Below are positions 18,263 through 27,600 of a stretch of DNA of 64,000 bases, piece after piece. Origin of the DNA: JAJTFW01 sp964534995. GTDB lineage: Bacteria > Bacteroidota > Bacteroidia > AKYH767-A > OLB10. The stretch covers positions 1 through 64,000 of the forward strand of contig CAZHSC010000002.1 in NCBI GenBank assembly GCA_964534995.1, written 5' to 3'. Below the pieces are notes generated by a model. It was given only the letters and a program-made list of their open reading frames with translations. It did no database searches and was not told the DNA's origin. The stretch's first letter is position 1. The number at the start of each line of letters is the position of its first letter. A program made the position numbers and the translations under genes.

Positions 18263-18270
18263 CAAAGTTA
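18263..18270 (-). promoter_or_regulatory. -7 promoter box of the SDR gene
   Basis: The minus strand reads TAACTTTG, a perfect TAnnTTTG, 36 nt before the first ATG. Confidence 0.5.
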
Positions 18271-18337
18271 ATAACAGACAACTCAATATCCTGTTAAAAA
18301 CCATGCATTAATCCTGTTAAATCCCCCCCTAAATTCC

Positions 18338-18345
18338 TACCTTTG
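18338..18345 (+). promoter_or_regulatory. -7 promoter box of the TPR-comA operon
   Basis: TACCTTTG is a perfect TAnnTTTG, 16 nt before the ATG at 18362. It would drive the six-gene run that follows. Confidence 0.6.
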
Positions 18346-18361
18346 CTACAAGCAAAAATAT

Positions 18362-19789
18362 ATGGAGGAAGATGATGATGATATGGATCAACAGGATGAG
18401 AACAGTGAACTCATCCAGAAATCCGTAGAGAAATATGAAGAGATGCGTGAACGCCAGGAGCGTTACTTTTTTGATGTGGATGCCCTGGTCAGGATCATTG
18501 ATCATTTTATCGAAAGATTTGAGTATGAAAAATCTCTCGAAGTAACGAGATATGCGCACAGTCTACACCCACAATCCGTAAACTTTACTTTAAAAGAAGC
18601 GCATTTATATGCCCTTATGGGCCAGGAACAAAAAGCGCTGGCATTGCTTGAAAAGATAGAGCATGTAAACCCCTTTGATGTGGAAGTACATCTTATCAGG
18701 GGAAATATTTATAATACGCTGGAGCAGTACCAACGTGCCATTGCCAGTTATCGAAAGGCCCTGGAGATGGCCGACGAGCAAAAGGACGATATTTATCTGA
18801 GTCTGGCGATCACCTATCAGAATATGTCTGAATACTCGAAAGCGGTAGATTATTACAAGTTATGCCTGCTGGCCAATCCTTCCAATGAAATAGCCATGGA
18901 AGAGATGATAGTCAGCCTCGAGTTCAGCCATCGACTTGGAGAAGGGGTTGAGTTTTACAAACGCCTGATTGATGAGCATCCTTATGCGTATATGCTTTGG
19001 TATTACCTTGCCGATTTATATGGAAAGCAAAACCAGTATGATGAGGCTTTGATTGCGTATGACTATTGCCTTTTGATTAAAGAAGACTTTGCACCGGCAC
19101 ACCTAGATATGGCGCAGGCACTTGCCATGCTGGAAAAGTTCAGGGAAGCTATTGACCGCTACCAAATTGCTTTTGAATATTGTAAACCGGATGCTTTTAC
19201 CTATTACAATATCGGTGAATGCCATGAAAACCTTCAGGACATGGAGAAGGCCAGGGAACATTACAAAAAGGCGGTTAAGTTAAACCCGGAAATGTCACAG
19301 GCCTGGTATGGAATCGGGGTTACTTACGAAGAAGAAGACCGTTGGTACGAAGCCATTCACTACATCAAAAAAGCGATAGAGATCGATGATCAGAACGGCG
19401 AATACTGGCTGGCTCTGGGTGACTGCGAATACAGGTTGAACAATTTTTCAGAAGCGGAAGAATGTTATAAAAAAGTGATTGATTATGACCCGGAAAATGA
19501 GGAAGGATGGATCGCCTACTCTGAATTACTTTCGGTGTTGAACAGGTCCTATGAAGCTTCTGAACTTATCAATACCGCTTTGTTTTATCACCCCGATAAT
19601 GCAGAAATCAGATACAGACAGGTTTGTTACCTTTACCTGTCGGGTTACCAGCAGGAGGCCTATACCCGGCTTGCCGAAACTTTAGAAACTTTTCCAGATG
19701 GTTACGGAATCATTTATGAACTGGTTCCCTCGCTTGAAAACGATTATCAGATACAATCAATCATTCAACATAAAGGAGGAAGCATATGA
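18362..19789 (+). CDS. tetratricopeptide-repeat protein
   Basis: A 475-residue cytoplasmic protein (no signal peptide or membrane segment) with an acidic N-terminus (MEEDDDDMD). About ten TPR units follow, visible as repeated A-L/E-x3-Y/F-x5-A patterns, for example FTYYNIGECHENLQDMEKAR and AWYGIGVTYEEEDRWYEAI. TPR arrays mediate protein-protein contacts, so the partner is unknown. It is the first gene of an operon and its TGA overlaps the ATG of the ComA homolog (ATGA, 19786-19789), which suggests translational coupling and perhaps a working link. Confidence 0.85.
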   Translation: MEEDDDDMDQQDENSELIQKSVEKYEEMRERQERYFFDVDALVRIIDHFIERFEYEKSLEVTRYAHSLHPQSVNFTLKEAHLYALMGQEQKALALLEKIEHVNPFDVEVHLIRGNIYNTLEQYQRAIASYRKALEMADEQKDDIYLSLAITYQNMSEYSKAVDYYKLCLLANPSNEIAMEEMIVSLEFSHRLGEGVEFYKRLIDEHPYAYMLWYYLADLYGKQNQYDEALIAYDYCLLIKEDFAPAHLDMAQALAMLEKFREAIDRYQIAFEYCKPDAFTYYNIGECHENLQDMEKAREHYKKAVKLNPEMSQAWYGIGVTYEEEDRWYEAIHYIKKAIEIDDQNGEYWLALGDCEYRLNNFSEAEECYKKVIDYDPENEEGWIAYSELLSVLNRSYEASELINTALFYHPDNAEIRYRQVCYLYLSGYQQEAYTRLAETLETFPDGYGIIYELVPSLENDYQIQSIIQHKGGSI

Positions 19790-20610
19790 ACAGGAATTTT
19801 AACATGTCGCATATCCCATCGCGACCTGAAAAACCAAGGAAAACAGGTTTAACCATGGTGATGGATAAAGGCTTAAGCATCCGTGAATGTGAAAACATTG
19901 TGGAGGCATCGGGTACTTACATTGACATCATAAAACTTGGTTTTGGAAGTTCACTCATCACTCCCCTCTTAGACCGAAAACTGGCATTTTTTAAGGAAGC
20001 AGGTATCCCTGTATATTTCGGAGGTACCTTATTGGAAGCGTTTATCATTCGTGGACAATTTGATGAATACCTGCGCATCCTGGACAGGTTTAAAATGGAA
20101 TACGCCGAAGTTTCCGATGGTTCTATCACGATGCCCCACCAGGAAAAATGCCATTACATACACCGGCTCAGTAAAAGGGTTACGGTAATCAGTGAAGTAG
20201 GCTCGAAAGAAGAAGGCATCCTTATCCGTCCCAACAAATGGATAGAAATGATGAATACGGAAATTGAAGCCGGCGCGTGGAAAGTAATCGCTGAAGCCCG
20301 GGAAAGCGGAACCGTTGGTATTTACAGACCTAACGGTAAAGCGCATGTAGTGCTGATCAATAAAATTGCAGCCAAAGTACCCGTTGATAAAATCATCTGG
20401 GAGACTCCACAGAAGTCGCAGCAAGTGTATTTTATCAAACATTTCGGAGCCAACGTAAATCTTGGCAACATCGCTCCGCATGAAGTAATAGCGCTGGAAT
20501 CGCTTCGGCTCGGCTTACGCAGCGATACTTTCTTTCAATATCTTGACAAGACCCTGTACAACCCGGTTGCCGAAATCAATATTAAAGGTGAAAAAACCCA
20601 TACTGTTTAA
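19786..20610 (+). CDS. phosphosulfolactate synthase (ComA) family protein
   Basis: The 274-residue product matches the ComA TIM-barrel family. Visible family blocks are IDIIKLGFGSSLITP, VYFGGTLLEAFI, YAEVSDGSITMP, TVISEVGSKEEG, IAEARESGTVGIY and HFGANVNLGNIAPHEVIALE. Near the C-terminus is LESLRLGLRSDTFF. ComA adds sulfite to phosphoenolpyruvate to give phosphosulfolactate, the first step of one route to coenzyme M. Homologs also occur outside methanogens, including the plant heat-stress protein Hsa32. No comB or comC is in this window. The product could feed sulfolactate or sulfonolipid chemistry, or the protein may do something else. Confidence 0.85.
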   Translation: MNRNFNMSHIPSRPEKPRKTGLTMVMDKGLSIRECENIVEASGTYIDIIKLGFGSSLITPLLDRKLAFFKEAGIPVYFGGTLLEAFIIRGQFDEYLRILDRFKMEYAEVSDGSITMPHQEKCHYIHRLSKRVTVISEVGSKEEGILIRPNKWIEMMNTEIEAGAWKVIAEARESGTVGIYRPNGKAHVVLINKIAAKVPVDKIIWETPQKSQQVYFIKHFGANVNLGNIAPHEVIALESLRLGLRSDTFFQYLDKTLYNPVAEINIKGEKTHTV

Positions 20611-20615
20611 ACCTT

Positions 20616-20933
20616 ATGAAAGAAAAGACAGTCAATGAACTGAAGGAATGGATGGACAAGGGTACCCCATTCCAGCTTATTGATGTGCGTGAACCGCATG
20701 AATACGAAATCTGTAATCTGGATGGCTTACTGATACCGCTGGGCAACCTGCTTGCTGAAGTGGATAAGATTCGTAAAGACATTCCCGTGATTGTTCATTG
20801 CAGGAGCGGCGCAAGAAGCGGTGCCGCAATCAACGAGCTTGAAAAACGCTTTGGATTTGACAACCTGTACAACCTGAAGGGAGGTATTATTTCCTATGCC
20901 AAAGAGATAGACCCAAGCCTGGCAGTTTATTAA
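20616..20933 (+). CDS. single-domain rhodanese-like sulfurtransferase
   Basis: A 105-residue protein covering one rhodanese domain. It has the substrate-side LIDVREPHEYEICN segment and the active-site loop VHCRSGARSG with catalytic C62. GlpE/PspE-type proteins carry sulfane sulfur as a Cys persulfide. No export signal is present, so it acts in the cytoplasm. It starts 5 nt after the ComA homolog stops and is 4 nt from the DedA gene. Being next to a sulfonate-forming enzyme makes a sulfur-supply role tempting, but this is only inference. Confidence 0.88.
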   Translation: MKEKTVNELKEWMDKGTPFQLIDVREPHEYEICNLDGLLIPLGNLLAEVDKIRKDIPVIVHCRSGARSGAAINELEKRFGFDNLYNLKGGIISYAKEIDPSLAVY

Positions 20934-20937
20934 GTTT

Positions 20938-21588
20938 ATGCTTCATACATTTATTGATTTTATCCTTCATATTAATGAACACCTGGCCGGCATGGTTCAG
21001 GAATATGGGGTGCTTATTTACGGAATCTTATTCCTGATCATCTTTGTTGAAACCGGACTGGTGGTAATGCCTTTCTTGCCCGGCGACTCCCTACTTTTTG
21101 CCGCGGGAGCGCTTTGTGCCAATGAACAAAATGGACTGAATCTCGCCCTGCTGATAGGCTTGCTGACCCTAGCTGCCATCCTTGGTGATAACACCAACTA
21201 TTTCATCGGAAAGTTTTTTGGATTAAAAGCGTCACAGTTCAGCATCAAAGGACGCAGGATCGTCAAACAAAAATATATTGATGACACCCATAAATTTTTT
21301 GAAAAACATGGAACCAAGGCCATCATCATGGCACGATTTGTACCTATTGTCAGAACATTTACACCTTTTGTTGCCGGGTTGGGAAATATGAGCTATCGTA
21401 CTAAATTTTTGCCATACGACATAGCGGGAGGGATATTATGGATCAGTTCCATGTCCATTTCAGGTTACCTTTTCGGACAAATCGAATGGGTAAAAGGACA
21501 TTTCGAAGCGGTTGTATTATTGATTATTTTCTTGTCCATTTTACCCATGATTATTGAATTACTCCGGCAAAAACTAAAAAAGAACTAA
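20938..21588 (+). CDS. DedA-family inner-membrane protein
   Basis: A 216-residue polytopic membrane protein with the DedA/SNARE-associated hallmarks. These are FLPGDSLLFAAGAL after the first hydrophobic hairpin and FVPIVRTFTPFVAG in the re-entrant loop, whose Arg and Pro are family-typical. DedA proteins act in recycling lipid carriers or phospholipids across the membrane. Its stop overlaps the aroE start by one base (TAATG). Confidence 0.9.
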   Translation: MLHTFIDFILHINEHLAGMVQEYGVLIYGILFLIIFVETGLVVMPFLPGDSLLFAAGALCANEQNGLNLALLIGLLTLAAILGDNTNYFIGKFFGLKASQFSIKGRRIVKQKYIDDTHKFFEKHGTKAIIMARFVPIVRTFTPFVAGLGNMSYRTKFLPYDIAGGILWISSMSISGYLFGQIEWVKGHFEAVVLLIIFLSILPMIIELLRQKLKKN

Positions 21589-22331
21589 TGCCCGTTTACG
21601 CCCTGGCAGGAAGAAAACTCGGACATTCTTTTTCAAAAGCCTGGTTTACCGCAAAATTTGAAAGGGAGGGTCTGGAAGACCATCATTACATCAACATTGA
21701 AACTGAAGAAGTTTCACAAATTCCTTCCCTCGTAATTGAAAAAGGACTGGCCGGATTCAATGTAACCCACCCTTATAAAACGGAAATAATTCCTTATTTA
21801 CAGCAATTGGACAGCGATGCCGCAAGGATTCATGCCGTTAACACTGTCAAAGTGTCAAAAGATGGCAAGCTAAAAGGTTTTAACACCGATCTGACCGGAT
21901 TTAGGGAAAGTATCAAGCCGCATCTCAAAGCCTGTCACAGCCATGCTTTATTATTCGGAACCGGTGGCGCATCGCGTGCGGTTGCATCCATTTTGCAGGA
22001 ACTGGGTATTGAATTTCTGTATGTTTCGAGAGGAAAGAAGGATGAAAACACCTTACTTTATCAAGAGCTAACCGCGTTGGATATACGGAATGCACCCTTG
22101 CTTATCAATTCCACTCCCCTGGGTACCTTTCCGGATGTAAATACGGCACCCGATATTCCTTATGAGGGTATTGAAAAATACCATTTACTTTTTGACCTTG
22201 TTTACAATCCTTCTGAAACAAAATTTTTGAAAATGGGGCGTATACACGGGGCTGCCACCCTGAACGGTTATGATATGCTGGTAAGGCAGGCTCAGGAAAG
22301 CTGGAAAATATGGAATGATCCTTTACGCTGA
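21588..22331 (+). CDS. aroE: shikimate dehydrogenase
   Basis: A 247-residue NADP-dependent enzyme of the shikimate pathway that reduces 3-dehydroshikimate to shikimate. The substrate domain has LGHSFSKAWF and GFNVTHPYKTEI (catalytic Lys in HPYK) and the partner Asp in FNTDLTGF. The nucleotide site is FGTGGASRAV. It is slightly shorter than the usual 270 residues, as in many Bacteroidota. The start overlaps the DedA stop by one base, so it belongs to the TPR-comA operon. Confidence 0.95.
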   Translation: MPVYALAGRKLGHSFSKAWFTAKFEREGLEDHHYINIETEEVSQIPSLVIEKGLAGFNVTHPYKTEIIPYLQQLDSDAARIHAVNTVKVSKDGKLKGFNTDLTGFRESIKPHLKACHSHALLFGTGGASRAVASILQELGIEFLYVSRGKKDENTLLYQELTALDIRNAPLLINSTPLGTFPDVNTAPDIPYEGIEKYHLLFDLVYNPSETKFLKMGRIHGAATLNGYDMLVRQAQESWKIWNDPLR

Positions 22332-22441
22332 GTTTATCCCAGACGCTCTTCGCCCGTCATTCAAAAATATGCGATATGGAATTGCTCTTCAGGGATGGAC
22401 CTATTATTTAAAAAAGCATTTTCCGGATAAAATGTTAGTAG

Positions 22442-22449
22442 TATCTTCG
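22442..22449 (+). promoter_or_regulatory. possible -7 box of the DUF6580-like gene
   Basis: TATCTTCG differs from TAnnTTTG at one fixed base and lies 20-38 nt before the two possible ATG starts. It could give this gene its own transcript at the end of the operon. Confidence 0.35.
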
Positions 22450-22468
22450 CAACACCAATTCCAACCTT

Positions 22469-22996
22469 ATGCAAGTAGACAGCCGAATGAAACTGATCAG
22501 TTTATTTATCTTCCTGGGAGCTCTTTCAAGGCTAATTCCCCATCCTTTGAACTTCACCCCTCTGGCGGCAATGGCCTTATTCGGCGGTGCCTTCCTTAAC
22601 GATAAGCGCTTATCCTTTCTCATTCCGGTTTCAGCCATGTTTCTGAGCGACCTTCTTCTTGAATTCAAAGACGGTAGCGGATTTTACCCGGAAATGATCT
22701 GGGTATACGGAAGCATACTTCTGATCACCGGTCTTGGCTTCCTCCTTCGCGGAAGGGAACAACGACAAAATATTATGGTTGCATCCTTGCTTGGGTCTAT
22801 CCTGTTTTTTATACTTACCAACTTCGGTACCTGGGTATCCGGATATTACGGATACACTTCACAAGGGCTTTCCGCCTGTTATGTGGCTGCCATACCCTTC
22901 TTTAAAGGCACTATTCTGGGAGATTTATTTTATAATCTTCTTTTCTTTGGTGCCTTTGCCCTGGTTAAGAAAATTTCGCCTTCTCTGGTTAAGTAG
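22469..22996 (+). CDS. DUF6580-like integral membrane protein
   Basis: A 175-residue (169 if ATG 22487 is used) protein with five to six membrane segments. The opening RLIPHPLNFTPLAAMALFGG and the motif FLSDLLLEF resemble DUF6580, a family that looks like substrate-binding S components of vitamin or metal importers. No substrate is known. It follows aroE by 137 nt, so it may be a late operon member or be transcribed on its own. Confidence 0.65.
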   Translation: MQVDSRMKLISLFIFLGALSRLIPHPLNFTPLAAMALFGGAFLNDKRLSFLIPVSAMFLSDLLLEFKDGSGFYPEMIWVYGSILLITGLGFLLRGREQRQNIMVASLLGSILFFILTNFGTWVSGYYGYTSQGLSACYVAAIPFFKGTILGDLFYNLLFFGAFALVKKISPSLVK

Positions 22997-23207
22997 TTTT
23001 TACCGTTTGGTCTTTTTGTGAAGCAGTAATGTATCCTGATATTGTTACAGAGCAAGCCTGTGTAGCCATAGCCGGTGTAAGCCTGGTTTTTCAATCCATC
23101 CAGGTTTATCCATCCATTTCCGGATAATGCCAAAAGTTACATGCAGGCAGGGGTAATAATTTCAGATTATCATACAGGTACGGTATACAAAGCCCGGTCA
23201 ATATCCT

Positions 23208-23215
23208 TAAATTTG
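23208..23215 (+). promoter_or_regulatory. -7 promoter box of the mrp gene
   Basis: TAAATTTG is a perfect TAnnTTTG, 41 nt before the ATG at 23257. Confidence 0.55.
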
Positions 23216-23256
23216 CAACGGAAAAAGGGCTATCGCAATTCATAAAGATCAATATT

Positions 23257-24357
23257 ATGATTACAAAAGAACAGGTAATTGATGCATTGAGAAACGTGGA
23301 CGATCCGGATTTAAAAAAGGACCTGGTTACACTTAACATGATAAAGGATGTGGAGACCGATGGTAAAAAAGTAAGTTTTACCGTTGTACTCACCACGCCC
23401 GCATGCCCATTAAAAGAACTTATTGCCAACGCCTGCCGGAATGCCATCCTTCATTATGTGGACAAGGAGGCAGAGGTGAGCATCAACATGACCGCGAATG
23501 TCAATTCCCAGCGACCGGCATCAGAAAACATTTTACCGGGTGTAAGAAATATCATTGCGGTAGCAAGTGGTAAAGGAGGAGTTGGCAAATCAACCGTTGC
23601 AGCCAATCTTGCTGTAGCCATGGCGCAAACTGGAGCGAAAGTTGGATTGATTGACGCTGATATTTTTGGCCCCTCACAGCCTATCATGTTTGGCGTAGAA
23701 AATGAAAGATTATTCATCACTGAAAAAGAGGGAAGACAGTTGATGCAGCCGGTCGAGAAATACGGGGTGAAGGTCCTTTCCATTGGATTTCTGACCGATC
23801 CTTCCCAGGCCATCGTTTGGAGAGGGCCCATGGCTTCCAAAGCGCTACGTCAGTTATTCAGCGATGCCGACTGGGGTGATCTGGATTATCTTTTTATCGA
23901 TCTGCCTCCCGGAACCAGCGATATTCACCTGACACTGGTAGCCACCGTTCCGGTTACGGGAGCTGTTATTGTTTCTACACCACAACAAGTTGCACTGGCC
24001 GATGCCCGGAAAGGAATTTCCATGTTCGAAATGGATACTATCAAGGTTCCGGTGATAGGTATTGTAGAAAACATGGCTTATTTCACCCCCACCGAGTTAC
24101 CTGATCATAAGTATTATATTTTCGGAAAAGGCGGCTGCAGGAAACTGGCCGAAGAGTTACACATTCCCTTCCTCGGTGAAATCCCATTGGTACAATCCAT
24201 ACGGGAAGGTGGTGATGAAGGCATTCCTATGGCCATGCAGCATGACCATCCGGCCTCTCTCGCCTTTCTGACGGTTGCAGGGAATGTAGCACAGCAGGTT
24301 GCCATCAGAAACGCCGGCCAGGCCGCTGTTCAAAGTCCAGTTCCCACGGGATATTAA
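23257..24357 (+). CDS. Mrp/ApbC-type iron-sulfur cluster carrier ATPase
   Basis: A 366-residue protein with an N-terminal MIP18/DUF59 domain (about 1-85, containing TTPACPLKELI) and a deviant-Walker P-loop ATPase domain. The P-loop GKGGVGKS is at 105-112, and IDADIFGPSQP and FIDLPPGTSD follow. It is thought to bind and hand over [4Fe-4S] clusters. The CxxC pair found near the C-terminus of many Mrp proteins is not visible; only one Cys (GKGGCRKLA) is there. The next gene, 8 nt away, encodes a NifU C-terminal domain protein, which supports an Fe-S role. Confidence 0.93.
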   Translation: MITKEQVIDALRNVDDPDLKKDLVTLNMIKDVETDGKKVSFTVVLTTPACPLKELIANACRNAILHYVDKEAEVSINMTANVNSQRPASENILPGVRNIIAVASGKGGVGKSTVAANLAVAMAQTGAKVGLIDADIFGPSQPIMFGVENERLFITEKEGRQLMQPVEKYGVKVLSIGFLTDPSQAIVWRGPMASKALRQLFSDADWGDLDYLFIDLPPGTSDIHLTLVATVPVTGAVIVSTPQQVALADARKGISMFEMDTIKVPVIGIVENMAYFTPTELPDHKYYIFGKGGCRKLAEELHIPFLGEIPLVQSIREGGDEGIPMAMQHDHPASLAFLTVAGNVAQQVAIRNAGQAAVQSPVPTGY

Positions 24358-24365
24358 GCAAAGCC

Positions 24366-24608
24366 ATGGCAACGAACGAACAATTAGTTTCCCGCATTGA
24401 AGAAACCCTTTCTCAGCTCCGTCCGTACCTGGAAGCGGACAATGGCAACATCAGCTTTGTTGAACTCACCGACGACATGGTGGTTCGAGTAAGATTAGAG
24501 GGAGCATGCAGTTCTTGCTCCATGAGTATGATGACATTAAAAGCCGGTGTTGAACAGTCGCTGTTGAAAGCCATTCCGGGACTTAAAGCTGTAGAAGCGG
24601 TGCTTTAA
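24366..24608 (+). CDS. NifU C-terminal domain (Nfu) protein
   Basis: An 80-residue protein consisting of one Nfu domain, with the cluster-binding CSSC motif in EGACSSCSMSMMTLK. Such proteins carry Fe-S clusters to target enzymes. It is in an operon with the Mrp ATPase upstream. It is convergent with the large kinase-like gene, and no strong hairpin was seen in the 74-nt gap. Confidence 0.92.
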   Translation: MATNEQLVSRIEETLSQLRPYLEADNGNISFVELTDDMVVRVRLEGACSSCSMSMMTLKAGVEQSLLKAIPGLKAVEAVL

Positions 24609-24682
24609 AACGGATTACATTTTTCTCCACTCACTGCTAATTTTAATTCAGCGTATCATTCCTTGTTTCATGAATGAACCGG

Positions 24683-27600
24683 TTATGAACGCGGGAAGGT
24701 AATGATGACCTTCAGTCCCTCCTCTCCATTAACAGTTATTGCCCCTTTCATCATACTCACAAGGCCTTTCACCAAGGAGAAGCCCATCGTATTTGATGCT
24801 TCCCAGTTAAATGTTATTGGCAAGCCTCTTCCGTCGTCTATGACTTCTATGACATGGTAATCGCCCTGCATTTGCAGGGTAACGGAAATGTTGCCCTGTT
24901 CACGGCCTTTAAATCCGTGGCGACAACTGTTGGAAATAATTTCATTGATGATCAACGCACAGGCCATCCTCTCTGCACGGCCCAAATTAAAGCCGTCGCC
25001 TTTAAGATGGTACTTCATCATTATCCCCTTTTCAGCAAATTCCCTGCTGTATTTTTCACAGATGGCCATAATCACCGTCTTGAAACCGTTTCCATCATCG
25101 GTAAACAGGTTGCCATTCAGCAATGACAAAACTTCCACTCTGTTACAGGAGTCCATGAGCACTTCATTTGCCCTCTCCTCAACAACAAACTGCCTTTGCA
25201 AATTCAACAAATGCGCCGATAGTTGAATTTCACTATTTAAGGAATTTTCCAGTAATTTATTAGCGGTCATGAGTTCCCGGTTTGTGCTTTCTTCTCTGTT
25301 CAATTGTTCAATATCACGGGTTCTGTCCCTGAAGGTCATCAGCATTTTAACAGGAGAGCCTTCCTGTGAATCATGAAAAGGCAGCGTGGTAAACATCAAC
25401 CATTTCATATGGCCGGAAGGTAGCTTCACCCCCATCAACGAAGGATTCATCCTTTGATGATTCTCAACTGAAAGGAACAGGGAATTGCGTTCACGGGGAA
25501 CCACTTCCCCATTTTCATTCATCATTTGAAAGTCAAAAATTTCAGACATGGTTTTTCCAGGCAGGGCTGAAGAGGAGGAGAGGATATCCATGGCAGCATC
25601 GTTACAGAATTCCAGCTTGCTCATCGGATCAAATACCATCAGGCCATCCGGATGGTGAGTAAGAGCGGTGCGGTAAAGCCTCACTCTGTCAGAGAGAGAG
25701 GTATGGAGTTCCTTCTTTTCGAGGGCGGAGCCAATAAGATCTGCGACAGACCTCAGCAACTGAACATCATTAGTTAACCACTGACGCTCCTTTTCGCAGG
25801 AGTCAAAGCCCAGAAAGCCCCACCAGTTTTCATCCACAAAAACCGGAACAACAAGCAAAGATTTAATATCCTGCTCTTCCAGCACTTTCCTTTCATCCGC
25901 AGGAAATTCTTTAATATTTCCCAGTAATGCTTCGCCAGCCGAAAGTACATCAACCCATCTTTTAAAACCATTTTCATGGAGATTAAATCTCTTTAACTCT
26001 TCATTATCGATTTGCGGAGATACAATACCGTCAGTCCACTCCAAAATCTGGCTGGTAATAATGTCACCGGTGTCAGCAAGTACTGTATTTTTAAAAAGAT
26101 AAATACGGCTCACATCATAAGATTCCCCGATTTTATTCAACAGGAGTTGCAATGACTGATCCAATTCCGAATCCGTTATCATCTTCATGGAAATTGCGGA
26201 AACGAATTCAAGCAAGGCATTTTTCCTTTTTATTTCCGACTCCGCAACCTTACTTTTCGTAATATCGATTACAATTCCACGGAAAGTTAAAGCATTGTTT
26301 GGTGGATCCTGCACCACCTTCACAATGGCCCTTACCCATACATAATGTCCATATACATGACGAAGCCGGTGTTCCGAATCATAACCTGAATTATTCTTTA
26401 CCGCCTCCGATATCAGGTGTTTCATATATGCCAGATCATCGGGATGAAGGATAGACAAAAAATACCTGAATAATTCCTTTCCGCTCTTCTCTGATGAAAG
26501 TCCGACTATATCGTACAACTGATCCGACCAGATGACCGATTGCCCGGCCACATCAAATTCAAATGAACCGAAGGCACCATATGTACTGGCCTCAGCCAAT
26601 ATCGCATTCAGTTTTTCATTGGCAAATTGTAAATTTCTTTCCCTGGTTATATTTTTAATGCTTACCAGGATCAGTTCAGTATCTGTAACTTTGATCAGCC
26701 TGGCTTTATAAAAACCAAGGGCGTTCTTTAACTTCAGGTCATAATAGAAATCCGCTGAATAATCCCGTAAATCCAGTTCCTTTCTCGCTTTTTGATATAC
26801 TGAAATAACATTTTCAGGCATTACATCCTCCACTTTCTTACCAATAAAATCGGAGCGGTCAGCAAACAACCTGACATCATCGCGGGCATATATATCTATA
26901 AAAACATCCTCTTCATTTACGAGCAGGACTATATCATCCATGCACTTTAACAACGCCTCCATTTCAACCTGTTTCTTTAAAATGCTGGTTTCCGTTTCCT
27001 TTTGCCGGGTAATGTCAAAAACGGATCCATAGGTAATTACTGTGCCATCCTCATTAAACTTATGTAAGGCGTGCAAGAGGAAACAGTGGTTTTCAGGTTT
27101 CAACTCAGGTGACAACCGGAACTCCAGTTCCATTGTTGTCCGGTTCGCAATTGAAGTTGAAAGGGCAGAAAAGAACTTTTCCCTGTCTTCCTGTCGTAAA
27201 GAAGCAACAATATTATCATAGGATTCAAATGCCATTTCCCTGGTTAAATTCAGATACTGTTCCACCCCATCGCTTATAAATAAAAACTTTCTGACACCCG
27301 ACGGGTCCATTTTCACAATATAAATAACACCGGGAACCGATGCGCTGATATCCTTCAACTGATCGCTATGGAAATGTACTTCGGTGAGGAGATTATTTCT
27401 TTCCATCAACAAGCCAACCACGTTGGCTGCCCGGAGGAGTAAACTCATTTCATAATCGGTAAATTCATGCACTTCCGTGAAATATGCCCCGAGGGTACCT
27501 AATACGAGTCCATCGCTGCTGATGAGCGGGAATGCGCTGCAGGCATAAAAACCATTCAACAGGGTGATATCCCTGTAATTTTCCCAACATGCGTGTTCCC

